From contig JAKSKU010000022.1 in NCBI GenBank assembly GCA_024401565.1, forward strand, positions 1-40,127: 40,127 nt of DNA. The letters run 5' to 3'. The position numbers and the translations under genes are program-made. The notes under the pieces are model-generated. The model saw only the letters and a list, made by a program, of their open reading frames with translations. It ran no database searches and was not told the origin of the DNA. Below, one piece after another: positions 9,314 to 17,477 of this stretch; position 1 is the stretch's first letter, and each line of letters opens with the position of its first letter. Origin of the DNA: Paludibacteraceae bacterium (GTDB taxonomy: Bacteria; Bacteroidota; Bacteroidia; Bacteroidales; Paludibacteraceae).

Positions 9314-9742
9314 ATGGGAAGAATACTCGCAATTGACTATGGACAGAAACGTATAGGCATCGCAGCCACAGATCCGGAGCAGATTATCGCTAACGGACTG
9401 GACACCGTTTCGCCAAATGAAATATTTCAGTTCCTGACAGACTATTTCGCCAAGGAGAAAGTAGACAAGGTGGTGATCGGGAAGCCACAGAACATGAACG
9501 GAGAAGCGTCTGCCTCGATGAAATATATCGAGCCATTCGTAAGAGGCTTCAAAAAGAAGTTTCCCGACATGCCTATAGAATTCCACGACGAAAGATTCAC
9601 ATCCGTACTTGCCAACCGAGCAATATTGGAAAGCGGTGTGAAAAAGAAAGAACGCCGTGAAAACAAAAAACTGGTTGACAAAGTCAGCGCTGTGATAATA
9701 CTGCAGTCTTACCTTGAAAGCCAACGAATGAGATTCCTATAA
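9314..9742 (+). CDS. ruvX: Putative pre-16S rRNA nuclease / Holliday junction resolvase-like (YqgF/RuvX)
   Basis: A 142-aa RNase H-fold protein of the YqgF family, which in E. coli is implicated in maturing the 5' end of 16S rRNA. The N-terminus MGRILAIDYGQKRIGIA carries the first catalytic Asp (D8) and the family's DxGxxRIG motif. The central strand VVIGKPQNMNG and the motif FHDERFTS supply the other acidic residues. The C-terminal VDKVSAVIILQSYL is also typical. The ATG at 9314 is preferred over the upstream TTG because a -7 box covers the latter. The def gene starts 11 bp downstream, so the two are probably co-transcribed. Confidence 0.92.
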   Translation: MGRILAIDYGQKRIGIAATDPEQIIANGLDTVSPNEIFQFLTDYFAKEKVDKVVIGKPQNMNGEASASMKYIEPFVRGFKKKFPDMPIEFHDERFTSVLANRAILESGVKKKERRENKKLVDKVSAVIILQSYLESQRMRFL

Positions 9743-9753
9743 TAAAATATAAA

Positions 9754-10305
9754 ATGATATATCCTATCACTGTGTACGGGTTGCCCGTACTTAAGAAAGA
9801 AGCGTCAGAAATAACACCCGACTACCCTAACCTATCAACGGTAATCGAGGATATGTATAAAACATTGACTAATGCAGAAGGCGTTGGCCTGGCAGCGCCA
9901 CAGGTCAACCTATCTATCAAACTATTTATTGTAGACTTGACTTGCTTGGCGGATGACGATCCTATCTATAAGGATTTCAAAAAGACATTCATCAACCCAG
10001 AAATCACTTTCTACAGCGAGGATGAGGAGAAGGGAGAAGAGGGATGCTTGAGCCTGCCTGGCATTTCAGAGCCAGTGAAGCGTTCAAAAAAGATCCGCAT
10101 CAAATATCAGGACGAGAAGTTCGAGTGGCATGACGAGGAGTATGAAAACTTCTTCGCACGCGTCATCCAGCACGAATATGATCACTTGTTGGGCAAAGTA
10201 TTCATCGACCGTATATCTCCAATCCGCCGTCAGATGAACCGCAGCAAGATAAGCGCAATGCTAAAAGGCAAGGTTAAGTGTAGATACAACGTCAAGACTG
10301 TATAA
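9754..10305 (+). CDS. def: Peptide deformylase
   Basis: A 183-aa metalloenzyme that removes the formyl group from the N-terminal Met of new proteins. All three family motifs are present: GVGLAAPQ (43-50), EGCLS with metal ligand Cys98, and HEYDH (140-144) with two His ligands and the catalytic Glu. Length is normal. It lies 11 bp after ruvX and 2 bp before the DUF1599 gene, a tight three-gene run. Its functional partner, methionine aminopeptidase, is at 26768-27628 in this window. Confidence 0.96.
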   Translation: MIYPITVYGLPVLKKEASEITPDYPNLSTVIEDMYKTLTNAEGVGLAAPQVNLSIKLFIVDLTCLADDDPIYKDFKKTFINPEITFYSEDEEKGEEGCLSLPGISEPVKRSKKIRIKYQDEKFEWHDEEYENFFARVIQHEYDHLLGKVFIDRISPIRRQMNRSKISAMLKGKVKCRYNVKTV

Positions 10306-10307
10306 TC

Positions 10308-10859
10308 ATGGCATGCAACACTGAAGCTCAATTCGACAAAGCTATCCAGACTTGCCGCGACGTGTATTCCAAGAAACTTAAAGACTACGGCGCGGCATGG
10401 AGAATCATGCGTCCTTGCTCCATCACAGACCAGATCTTCATCAAAGCCAATCGTATCCGCACTTTGGAGACAAAAGGCGAACACTTAGTAGACGAAGGCA
10501 TACAGCCAGAATTGATAGGCATTGTCAACTATGCCATCATGGGTATGATCCAGTTGAGCAAAGGTTATGCCGACGGTGATGACGTCACAGTTGACGAGGC
10601 ACTTGCTCTATACGATGAGTATATGCAGAAAACACGCACTTTGATGATCGCCAAAAACCACGACTACGACGAAGCGTGGAGAAGCATGCGCACAACTTCA
10701 TATACTGATCTTATCTTAATGAAGATTTACCGTACTAAGCAAATTGAAAGCAACGACGGCAAAACCATCATTTCCGAAGGTATCGAAGCCAACTATATGG
10801 ATATGGTGAACTACGCAATGTTTGGTCTGATCAAAATAGACGAAGCAGAGAAACGTTGA
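10308..10859 (+). CDS. DUF1599 domain protein (two internal repeats)
   Basis: A 183-aa soluble protein matching the Bacteroidetes DUF1599 family by recall. It consists of two homologous halves: residues about 20-80 (YSKKLKDYGAAWRIMR ... VDEGI ... VNYAIMGMIQL) and about 110-180 (KNHDYDEAWRSMR ... ISEGI ... VNYAMFGLIKI). Each half has the D-Y-x-x-A-W-R-x-M-R motif and a conserved I-x-EGI/VNYA segment. The function is not known. The all-alpha, acidic pattern is reminiscent of MazG-like nucleotide pyrophosphohydrolases, but that is only a guess. It begins 2 bp after def and precedes the DoxX-like gene, an order often seen in Bacteroidales (recalled). Confidence 0.8.
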   Translation: MACNTEAQFDKAIQTCRDVYSKKLKDYGAAWRIMRPCSITDQIFIKANRIRTLETKGEHLVDEGIQPELIGIVNYAIMGMIQLSKGYADGDDVTVDEALALYDEYMQKTRTLMIAKNHDYDEAWRSMRTTSYTDLILMKIYRTKQIESNDGKTIISEGIEANYMDMVNYAMFGLIKIDEAEKR

Positions 10860-10925
10860 TTGGCTATACGCCAACGACCCATGCATGTCGACCTTATTTA
10901 CTAATTACTAATCGGGGCTATCTCG

Positions 10926-12098
10926 ATGAAAGCAAAACTGTCAGTCCTTATCAAAAAACTTAAAAATACGACGCTACGCAAAACATCAGTTTTTGTGTCG
11001 CGTCTTATTATTGGATTGCTGTGCCTCATCCCCGGATACCAATCTATTGTAGACCCCGTCGGATCCAACATTCTTTGCGACAGATACCTGCATTGTCTGG
11101 GATTAGACATTCTGCTACCCCTGTCGTACATCATCTCCGTCAGCATATCATCCCTTCAATTCGTTATTGGTGTGTGTATGACGCTTGGCGCAAAAATCAA
11201 GTGGACATCAATAATGGCCACTATATTCCTGATAGCGCAAATTGTTGCGTCGGCCACTACCCTACACCAATGCCCCGACATCTACGACGGAATCAACTAC
11301 ATATTCAGTGCACATAAACTTGGCAGCTCGATAGCCCACAATGCAATATTGCTGGCATTGGCGGCTCTGGTGTTAATATGGAGAAACCATAATATCGCGC
11401 TCTACACCAAGCGTACAGAGTGGCTTATCTCCATATATGGTTTCGCATTTTCAGTGGTGATGGCTATCCACTGCTATTTCTCACTGCCGATTCTCGACCT
11501 TACCGTCTGCCCAAAAGGCGAGCCAATCAAAAATCTTATCGAATATGCGGATTCTCATAAGATTGAGATAGACGACACATCAAAATCAGCCATTCTGCAC
11601 GACGGCTATAATCTTCTGTTGATTAGTCCGGACATAACGCAGGCTAGCACAACCTACAGAAAAAAACTCAATAAGCTATACACTTACTGCAAAATAAACA
11701 AGTATAGTTTCTCCATGCTCACCACAGCCGATCCCGAGAGTCGTGAGGTGGAAGAATATATCATAGAAACATCAGGCGCGGAATATCCGTTTCTCTATAT
11801 AAACTCAAAACTGACAGACGCGTGTGTCCGTTCGAATCCAGAACTCTTCATTGTGAAAGACGGTATTGTGAAAGAGAAATTCTCAAGCTACCAGATCCCG
11901 ACATACGAAGAGCCATTGGAAGATGTGTTTGCAGCAGAAGCAGAAGAAAGCGGATGGAGCGACCTAACAAAAAGTATCTTATATTTTATAACTCCCCTAT
12001 TAGTCATTCTCATATACGACTACTTGATAGAATTATTCAAACTGATTTTCCGATTCTTGTCAGACAAATGGAAACGCAGAAAAAGAGTGAACGCGTAA
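10926..12098 (+). CDS. DoxX-like integral membrane protein
   Basis: A 390-aa protein with a DoxX/MauE-like N-terminal domain. There are about five hydrophobic segments (roughly residues 24-40, 62-85, 92-112, 132-150 and 165-185), including the RLIIGLLCLIPGYQSIVDP first helix typical of Bacteroidales DoxX proteins. Residues about 200-340 form a soluble domain of thioredoxin-like shape (SFSMLTTADPE, YPFLYINSKL, NPELFIVKDGIV) without a CxxC. One more transmembrane helix (about 353-372, ILYFITPLLVILIYDYL) and a basic tail end the protein. Family members are thought to act in redox or respiratory-linked processes, but the role is unproven. In Bacteroides a gene of this type lies next to tpiA (recalled); here tpiA is about 9.6 kb away. 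Confidence 0.78.
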   Translation: MKAKLSVLIKKLKNTTLRKTSVFVSRLIIGLLCLIPGYQSIVDPVGSNILCDRYLHCLGLDILLPLSYIISVSISSLQFVIGVCMTLGAKIKWTSIMATIFLIAQIVASATTLHQCPDIYDGINYIFSAHKLGSSIAHNAILLALAALVLIWRNHNIALYTKRTEWLISIYGFAFSVVMAIHCYFSLPILDLTVCPKGEPIKNLIEYADSHKIEIDDTSKSAILHDGYNLLLISPDITQASTTYRKKLNKLYTYCKINKYSFSMLTTADPESREVEEYIIETSGAEYPFLYINSKLTDACVRSNPELFIVKDGIVKEKFSSYQIPTYEEPLEDVFAAEAEESGWSDLTKSILYFITPLLVILIYDYLIELFKLIFRFLSDKWKRRKRVNA

Positions 12099-12271
12099 TC
12101 GCCCCAAAAAGCGTGTATTGGGCGACTCGTAAATAATTGCAAATAATAATCTCTTTTTCTTTAGCTCTGAGTCTCTGTGTTTGTTTAATTACGTTCGTCT
12201 TTTGCAATCTGCAAATTCGACTGCCCAAATTTATCAGTCATTATATAGGACAGAGCATTAAAAAATAGGAG

Positions 12272-12405
12272 AATATAGCAGTTGTCAAAAATAAGGATTG
12301 TTAAGGGCCCATGTCTGATTTTTGGGCTCTTGTTCCTCCTTCAACGCGAGCCAGGAGGGCGAGCGTATGAAAATAAGCGTGTTTGGACAACTCGTATATA
12401 ATTGT
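12272..12405. repeat. MITE-like element, copy A (full length)
   Basis: The left end AATATAGCAGTTGTCAAAA and the right end TTTGGACAACTCGTATATAA are near-exact inverse copies of each other. The interior has the conserved blocks GAGGATTGTTAAGGGC (here ATAAGGATTGTTAAGGGC), CGCGAGCC and GGGCGAGCGTAT, which recur in copy B and in inverted form in copy C. It has no ORF. It lies between two convergent genes. Confidence 0.75.
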
Positions 12406-12466
12406 AAATATACCCTAAAAACGCTATAAAACAACAAAACCAGCCCTTATTATAGTCATAACCACA

Positions 12467-12505
12467 ACAAAACGCCCCGAAAGTCGTAACGACTTTCAGG
12501 GCGTT
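12467..12505 (-). terminator. Terminator of the GH8 gene
   Basis: A 16-bp stem (12471-12486 with 12490-12505, one mismatch or G-U) with a TAA loop. On the minus strand it is followed by TTTTGTT. It lies just past the stop codon of the detached sorting domain (12532), which shows that the gene's natural 3' end is here and not at 12651. Confidence 0.85.
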
Positions 12506-12531
12506 GATATGCTTCTAAAGAGATCCAAGGA

Positions 12532-12702
12532 TTACTCCTTGATCAACTTCTGTGATTCGCCAGCTGCTGTCTTAAGCATATATACTCCGGCAGGAAGTTT
12601 GGCTCCAACCTTAGATCCAGCAACAGCGTTGCCTTCATCTACCTTGCTACCTATGACGCTATAAATCTCGTATTCGCAATCTCTAAGGATTGTCCATGCG
12701 TC
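12532..12702 (-). pseudogene. Detached T9SS type A sorting domain of the GH8 gene (frameshifted)
   Basis: In the frame that differs by one base from the GH8 ORF, the minus strand encodes 56 residues. They begin DAWTILRDCEYEIYSVIGSK and continue VDEGNAV, KVGAKLPAGVYMLK and end QKLIKE-stop. This is a classic Por-secretion C-terminal sorting domain (TIGR04183 type). The in-frame GH8 ORF reads VAPNPTK up to the junction and then diverges into TRFIAS-stop, so adding one base in the AAA run at 12703-12705 would join the two into the expected PNPTKD... sequence. Confidence 0.88.
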
Positions 12703-15700
12703 TTTGTTGGATTAGGAGCAACAATGTCAAGATTCTTGTTAGACGCAAGATTGCTTACACCCTGTAATTCATCAACTTTGATTGTAGAATGAGATGCTTC
12801 AGTGTAATTTCTATCATCACTAATGACAGATACGTTCTCGATATCTCCTAAAGAAGCTTCTTCTGACACTTTTGTCTTGAATGATATCTTGTACTCTTTG
12901 TTGGCTGGCATCGAAGGTGATCTCCAAGTGATCAAATCTCTACCATCAGAAAGCTTTTCAACCTCTAGTTTCGCCAATTTCTTTAATGGACAGTCGCTTG
13001 TGAACTCTACAAATTCAAGTCCAAATGGAATAGTGTCGTATACTATTACATCAGTCACGTCATAACCGACGATTGGCAAGTTTCCTTGGATTAGTCGCCA
13101 TGTATTTCCATCCCATTCCTCTACAGCAAGATTTGTATAGCCAAACTCTGCTTCCTGGCAAAGAGAAGGAATATATTGGAGGATCTCTTCTGTGTTTTCT
13201 GCATCTCCATATGTTGAATATCGTGGAGAAACTGGAAAATGAAGATCATCTTGCTGATCAACGCATTTATCACTGTACGAATAGTCATCTGTGTTTATGC
13301 TGTAATCTAGATTCCACAAATACACATATGCTCTTAATGGCATTGTCTCTCCTTCGTGGATACGTGTATTCGATCCAAAATAATTATCCAAATGAGCTGT
13401 TGGTGCGGCCAATGCATCGCAAAATTGCAAATTTATTTTGTATAAGGCTCCAGTTTCGCCATCTCCATAACTAATTGTATCTATAGATGTTTTGATCTTC
13501 TCTTGGCTTCCAAGAGGCTCATATATTCCAACTGATACTCTTTTGATATCAGACGAGAAGTAAGATACTCGATAGTTTCCATAATTAATGAGTGGCTCTG
13601 CCGCATCGTGGAACAAACCTATGTTTAGTGCTGTTTCTTCATTCATGGAAGCAGATATGTTTACATCTTTACGTCCTCCTACCAAGTATGACTTTCTGTC
13701 GTCGACGTTGCTAAACGTGATTGTGTATTCAACCTCGTCGTCGATATTCACATTGCTCTTGTCTGTCTCAGTTGTGATTTTCAATTGGTTTGGCTCTGGC
13801 ACAACAGTGATTGAGTTCACCTCATAAGTGGCTGTGACATTGTTTGGATAAATATCGGCAGTTATTTCCTTACCGTCATAAGAAAGAGTAGAGATTGTGT
13901 TGTAAACGCCAGCCGCATCTTCCTTAGCCTTGATTTTGTATGACACACTGCCTTGAGTTTTGTCTAAGTGGTCGTATATTCTTCCTCCGACTATATCTAT
14001 AGAGAATGTGATAGTGTTTTCTGTTGGATCGTATACACCACCGTTGTCAGCAGATACAAATTCGAAACCATCAGGAATTTTCTCTATGATCTCAAATTCT
14101 TTAGAATATTCTGAACCGTAATTACGATAACTTAAAATATTAGTTACGATATCGCCTGGGTGGCAGGTGTTCTTTCCTCCCTCTACTGATTTATATAGAC
14201 GAAGATTTACGTCAGACTTCATATCTGAAGGAGCTGGTAGGTTTCCTGTCGCAGTCAGCATACCTAACAATCTAAACCAACCGTCAAAGTATGTAGGCAC
14301 GCTGTCTTCTCTTAAATCCCACTCGATTTGACATTGACGGTATAGTTTTGCCGTCAAATCCAAATCTTCTGCACCGACTGCTGATGCTGCTGATACGCCA
14401 GGGATCCAATTAAATGTGAAGTAGATATTTCCATTGGATGAACCATCAGATTTCATATCCCATGACAAAACGCTTGGCCCGTCGAAAGGAATGTGAAGAA
14501 AATCCACACAGTCTTCTCCAGTCCACTTTTGAGGTGCTGCACAATATGCTGCAGCTCGTTTGCATACGGTCTGTTCATAAGTGTTTGGTTTATCTTCTAC
14601 TTGATGAGTCTCTGGATTCCAAGTGAAATTTGGATTTCCATGCCAAATATAATTCAAAGAAGTTCTCCATACACTGCGAAATCTTCCACCTTGGTTTCCT
14701 GACTTGAGAGTAACTGTGTTGTCGTCGTTGATTGTGTATTCTTCTGCGTATGGGAGGTACTTGTCGTCCTGCTCAAGCCAGTTGCCCATAATCCAATCTG
14801 AAGATGCTGTGGCTCTAAGGAACTGTCTTTTAAGCCATTCCTTGTCTGATTCTGTGTTGATCTCATCTAAAAGTTTATAAAACTCGTAATAGTAGGCTGG
14901 AGCAAGATAATCAGCATGACTGTAGGAAGGTGTACCTGCGTACTCTGGGATCAATGTCACTCCATCATATTCAGTTTTGTTCTCAGTAGCCCAATCAGTC
15001 ACTTCTACCCAAGTGTTTCCATTTTTAGGATAACCATCCAAACCGATGTTCCCAGATGTCACTCTCGTCGGAGTTTCATTCTTGAATCGTTCATTGTAAA
15101 TTTCGGCTAAGCCCGATACAACATCAATCAACTCTTTCTTGTATGAAATAGCATCTCCATTGAATGCAGTATGTCCACTGTCGTCACCCCATTGCTTCCA
15201 CGCAATATAAAGGGCAAGTGCGATATCCCAATCTCCATCTGCTGCGGAAGAGTTTATTAGCTGGTCTCCCAAATTGTTGTATCCATATTCGGATTCACCT
15301 ACAGGTTCGCCATCAAGATATCTTACTTGGTTAGCTCGTCTAATATCATGGATTCTCATCCATAGTCCATCAAATGAGATTTTGTCTCCCATGTATGCTG
15401 CTGCTAGAAGGGAGTATCCGTCTCCTTCCGAGCAATCGTAAGGGCATCCAATATTTCCTCGAATATACTTTACGCCGTCGCACTCCTCTCCTGAATATTC
15501 CCACTCATTGGCAAACAGCTGATATGCTCCACGAATATCTTTCTCCATTTCTGCATGAGAGATTCCCTCATATTGCTTCATTCCAAGATTGACTCCCATC
15601 TTGTAGGACTTAAACTGAGGAAACGGGTATGCAGGCATCCCTGAATTGATATTCACAGGCACTTTAGCCAACACAGACACTGCGAAACACAACCCTGCGA

Positions 15701-15734
15701 ATAATCCCATTAAATGTTTCTTTCTTCTAAACAT
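12651..15734 (-). CDS. Secreted glycoside hydrolase family 8 protein with DUF11-like modules, 3' frameshift
   Basis: 1027 aa as read. A signal peptide (about 1-23, LFAGLCFAVSVLA) is followed by a GH8 catalytic domain (about 40-510). The motif CSEGDGYSLLAAAYMGD places the general acid at Glu103. SSAADGDWDIALALYIAW (161-178) fits the GH8 signature with Asp165, apart from Ala for Ser/Thr. GH8 enzymes cleave beta-1,4 linkages in cellulose, mixed-linkage glucan, chitosan or xylan; the substrate cannot be read from sequence. Residues about 525-650 form a DUF11-like module (SYRNYGSEYSKEFEIIEKIPDGFEF), and further beta-rich modules follow, with a second DUF11-like one at about 880-980. The chain ends with an abrupt TRFIAS because of a frameshift that removes the T9SS sorting tail. 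The start ATG is 19 nt downstream of a -7 box. Confidence 0.88.
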   Translation of the reverse strand: MFRRKKHLMGLFAGLCFAVSVLAKVPVNINSGMPAYPFPQFKSYKMGVNLGMKQYEGISHAEMEKDIRGAYQLFANEWEYSGEECDGVKYIRGNIGCPYDCSEGDGYSLLAAAYMGDKISFDGLWMRIHDIRRANQVRYLDGEPVGESEYGYNNLGDQLINSSAADGDWDIALALYIAWKQWGDDSGHTAFNGDAISYKKELIDVVSGLAEIYNERFKNETPTRVTSGNIGLDGYPKNGNTWVEVTDWATENKTEYDGVTLIPEYAGTPSYSHADYLAPAYYYEFYKLLDEINTESDKEWLKRQFLRATASSDWIMGNWLEQDDKYLPYAEEYTINDDNTVTLKSGNQGGRFRSVWRTSLNYIWHGNPNFTWNPETHQVEDKPNTYEQTVCKRAAAYCAAPQKWTGEDCVDFLHIPFDGPSVLSWDMKSDGSSNGNIYFTFNWIPGVSAASAVGAEDLDLTAKLYRQCQIEWDLREDSVPTYFDGWFRLLGMLTATGNLPAPSDMKSDVNLRLYKSVEGGKNTCHPGDIVTNILSYRNYGSEYSKEFEIIEKIPDGFEFVSADNGGVYDPTENTITFSIDIVGGRIYDHLDKTQGSVSYKIKAKEDAAGVYNTISTLSYDGKEITADIYPNNVTATYEVNSITVVPEPNQLKITTETDKSNVNIDDEVEYTITFSNVDDRKSYLVGGRKDVNISASMNEETALNIGLFHDAAEPLINYGNYRVSYFSSDIKRVSVGIYEPLGSQEKIKTSIDTISYGDGETGALYKINLQFCDALAAPTAHLDNYFGSNTRIHEGETMPLRAYVYLWNLDYSINTDDYSYSDKCVDQQDDLHFPVSPRYSTYGDAENTEEILQYIPSLCQEAEFGYTNLAVEEWDGNTWRLIQGNLPIVGYDVTDVIVYDTIPFGLEFVEFTSDCPLKKLAKLEVEKLSDGRDLITWRSPSMPANKEYKISFKTKVSEEASLGDIENVSVISDDRNYTEASHSTIKVDELQGVSNLASNKNLDIVAPNPTKTHGQSLEIANTRFIAS

Positions 15735-15752
15735 ATTCTATTTCATTTTTTG

Positions 15753-15760
15753 CAAAATTA
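15753..15760 (-). promoter_or_regulatory. -7 box of the GH8 gene
   Basis: On the minus strand the sequence is TAATTTTG, a match to TAnnTTTG, with the ATG at 15734 only 19 nt downstream. No clear TTTG was found at the -33 position. Confidence 0.5.
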
Positions 15761-15967
15761 TAAAAAATCCTCCACTCGACTCCCATACAAGCTGCAACAA
15801 TTGAAAGCACATTGCAAACATTTGTTAAATTGCAAGTTACGCCTAAAACAATAAAAATCCACAAACAAAGACCAAGTGCCAAACGGGTAATTAAAAGTAT
15901 GACATCACAAAATATCACAAATCATTTTGATATTTCATTCCTATTTCCCATATTTACGAAAAGATTT

Positions 15968-16026
15968 GGTATTTACATACGAGTCGTCTAAATACGTTTA
16001 TTCTCATTATAGGCATATAAATTACC
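15968..16026. repeat. Short MITE-like derivative, copy D
   Basis: 59 bp bounded by GGTATTTACATACGAG and its approximate inverse TATAAATTACC. The left arm continues TCGTCTAAATACGTTTATT, matching the terminal sequence of the longer copies, but the interior is missing. Confidence 0.6.
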
Positions 16027-16042
16027 TAAGGAGAAGGACAAA

Positions 16043-16078
16043 ACAAAAAAGAGATGCAATTTTCATCACATCTCTTGA
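16043..16078 (-). terminator. Terminator of the tRNA-Asn cluster
   Basis: On the minus strand, AAGAGATG pairs with CATCTCTT (16049-16056 with 16069-16076) and is followed by a run of T. Confidence 0.85.
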
Positions 16079-16088
16079 TTTATTTAGG

Positions 16089-16162
16089 CGCTTCTTCTAA
16101 GGCTTGAACTTAGGACCCCATGATTAACAGTCATGTGCTCTAACCAACTGAGCTAAAGAAGC
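16089..16162 (-). tRNA. tRNA-Asn (GTT), third in transcription order
   Basis: The acceptor stem GCTTCTT/AAGAAGC, D-arm GCTCAGTTGGTTAGAGC, anticodon loop CTGTTAA (anticodon GTT) and T-arm CTAAG-TTCAAGC-CTTAG are all intact. The discriminator is G. CCA is not encoded. It is identical to the two upstream copies. Confidence 0.96.
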
Positions 16163-16198
16163 ATTCCGAAACTGTTTTACATCGGTTTCACGATGTTG

Positions 16199-16272
16199 CG
16201 CTTCTTCTAAGGCTTGAACTTAGGACCCCATGATTAACAGTCATGTGCTCTAACCAACTGAGCTAAAGAAGC
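16199..16272 (-). tRNA. tRNA-Asn (GTT), second copy
   Basis: Identical in all 74 nt to the neighbouring copies and part of the same 110-bp tandem unit. The 36-nt spacer is also identical. Confidence 0.96.
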
Positions 16273-16308
16273 ATTCCGAAACTGTTTTACATCGGTTTCA
16301 CGATGTTG

Positions 16309-16382
16309 CGCTTCTTCTAAGGCTTGAACTTAGGACCCCATGATTAACAGTCATGTGCTCTAACCAACTGAGCTAAAGAAGC
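16309..16382 (-). tRNA. tRNA-Asn (GTT), first in transcription order
   Basis: Identical to the other two copies. It lies nearest the minus-strand -7 box at 16422-16429 and so leads the cluster. Confidence 0.96.
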
Positions 16383-16421
16383 ATTTTATGTTGTGCAACC
16401 CTCTTCTTGCGAATTGCGATG

Positions 16422-16452
16422 CAAAAGTAGTGTTTTTTTGAAACAAAACAAT
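16422..16452 (-). promoter_or_regulatory. Promoter of the tRNA-Asn cluster
   Basis: The minus strand reads ATTG, 19 bp, TACTTTTG (-7 box 16422-16429). It overlaps the plus-strand -7 box of the PfkB gene, so this is a compact divergent promoter region. Confidence 0.55.
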
Positions 16453-16459
16453 ATATTTG
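16452..16459 (+). promoter_or_regulatory. -7 box of the PfkB kinase gene
   Basis: TATATTTG, 31 nt before the ATG at 16491. The -33 position is a T-rich tract without a clear TTTG at the usual distance. Confidence 0.5.
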
Positions 16460-16490
16460 CTAAAAAAATAACGAAAAAAGTGAGAAAATA

Positions 16491-17468
16491 ATGAAAATAT
16501 TAGGAATAGGCAACTCATTGGTGGATATGTTGTGTCGATTACCCAATGAGAACGTCATAGAAAAATACAATCTTCCCAAGGGAGGAATGCAATTAATCGA
16601 CGATAATTTGGCCCTACAGATCTCAAACGACATCAAGCATCTGGAGTGTCAGTTTGTGGCTGGTGGTTCGGCTGCCAACACAACAAGTGGTCTTGCCAAC
16701 CTTGGAGCAGAGACAAGTTTCCTTGGCAAAATCGGAAATGACGAGGTTGGAAATTACTTCGAGGCAGACCTTGTAAAGTCTGGCATCGAGGCACAGATGA
16801 TCCGTTCGTCTCTTCCTACAGGCCGTTGCATATCGCTTATCTCTCCAGACAGCGAACGCACAATGTGCACTTGTCTTGGTGCGACGGGAACATTCTCGGC
16901 AGAGGATATCAAACCTGAATATTTCAAAGGTGCTGACGTCTGCCACATCGGCGGCTATCTTGTACAAAACCATGATTTGATAGAGAAGGTGATGCAGACA
17001 GCAAAAGAAGCCGGTGTGAAAGTGTCGCTCGACTTGGCTAGCTACAACGTGGTGGAAGAGAACTTCGACTTCATGCACCATCTTGCCAAAAACTATGTCG
17101 ACATCGCTTTTGCAAATGAGGATGAGGGTCACGCATTCACAAAATGCGAGGATTTGAAACGTGCTTGCGAGATCATGTCGGAAGATATCGAGGTGGCAAT
17201 CGTAAAATGCGGAGCCAAGGGTGTATGGACAAAGCGTGGAGACGAGATTGCTTTCGTCGAAGGTTTGAAAGGCAGAAACTGCATCGACACCACTGGAGCC
17301 GGAGATTTGTTCGCGTCGGGCTATCTATATGGACTGCTTTCGACTAACGACATCACCGTCGCCGCCAAATATGGAGCGATCGTGGGTGGCAACATCGTAG
17401 AGCACATCGGCACAAAGATGCCGGCAGAAGTATGGGCTAACATCAAAACTGCTTTCTCCAAAATCTAA
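16491..17468 (+). CDS. PfkB-family carbohydrate/nucleoside kinase
   Basis: A 325-aa ribokinase-fold kinase. Family signature 1 is at GGSAANTTSGLANLGAETSF (58-77) followed by GKIGNDEVG. Signature 2, DTTGAGDLFASGYLYGL, begins at 266, with Asp272 as catalytic base and GAGD as the anion hole. The N-terminus GIGNSLVDMLCRLP and the overall length resemble the adenosine kinase-like branch of Bacteroidetes PfkB proteins, but the substrate cannot be assigned. The HAD phosphatase begins 9 bp after its stop, so the two are likely co-transcribed and may act on related sugar or nucleoside phosphates. Confidence 0.9.
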   Translation: MKILGIGNSLVDMLCRLPNENVIEKYNLPKGGMQLIDDNLALQISNDIKHLECQFVAGGSAANTTSGLANLGAETSFLGKIGNDEVGNYFEADLVKSGIEAQMIRSSLPTGRCISLISPDSERTMCTCLGATGTFSAEDIKPEYFKGADVCHIGGYLVQNHDLIEKVMQTAKEAGVKVSLDLASYNVVEENFDFMHHLAKNYVDIAFANEDEGHAFTKCEDLKRACEIMSEDIEVAIVKCGAKGVWTKRGDEIAFVEGLKGRNCIDTTGAGDLFASGYLYGLLSTNDITVAAKYGAIVGGNIVEHIGTKMPAEVWANIKTAFSKI

Positions 17469-17477
17469 GCATTGGAT

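Larger units (their letters stand above)
12099..12531. other. Intergenic stretch holding MITE-like copies and a terminator
   Basis: No gene is seen. It contains a right-end fragment of the MITE-like element (12106-12143), a word resembling CTCTGAGTCTCTGTG (12162-12180), one long MITE-like copy (12272-12405) and the minus-strand terminator of the GH8 gene (12467-12505). It separates convergent genes. Confidence 0.7.
15735..16088. other. Intergenic stretch between the GH8 gene and the tRNA-Asn cluster
   Basis: No gene is seen. It holds the GH8 -7 box (15753-15760), an AT-rich tract with several ATCACAAA words (15900-15930), a short palindromic MITE derivative (15968-16026) and the terminator of the tRNA cluster (16043-16078). 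Confidence 0.65.
16089..16382. repeat. Exact 110-bp tandem repeat carrying tRNA-Asn
   Basis: The tRNA (74 bp) plus its 36-bp spacer recur with a period of exactly 110 bp. There are three tRNA units and two identical spacers. Identity of the spacers points to recent amplification or active homogenisation. Confidence 0.9.

Noticed and set aside
12690-12720. Programmed ribosomal frameshifting in the GH8 gene
   Set aside because: The site has only a short AAAG run without a clear slippery heptamer or a following structure; a lost base or read error is simpler.
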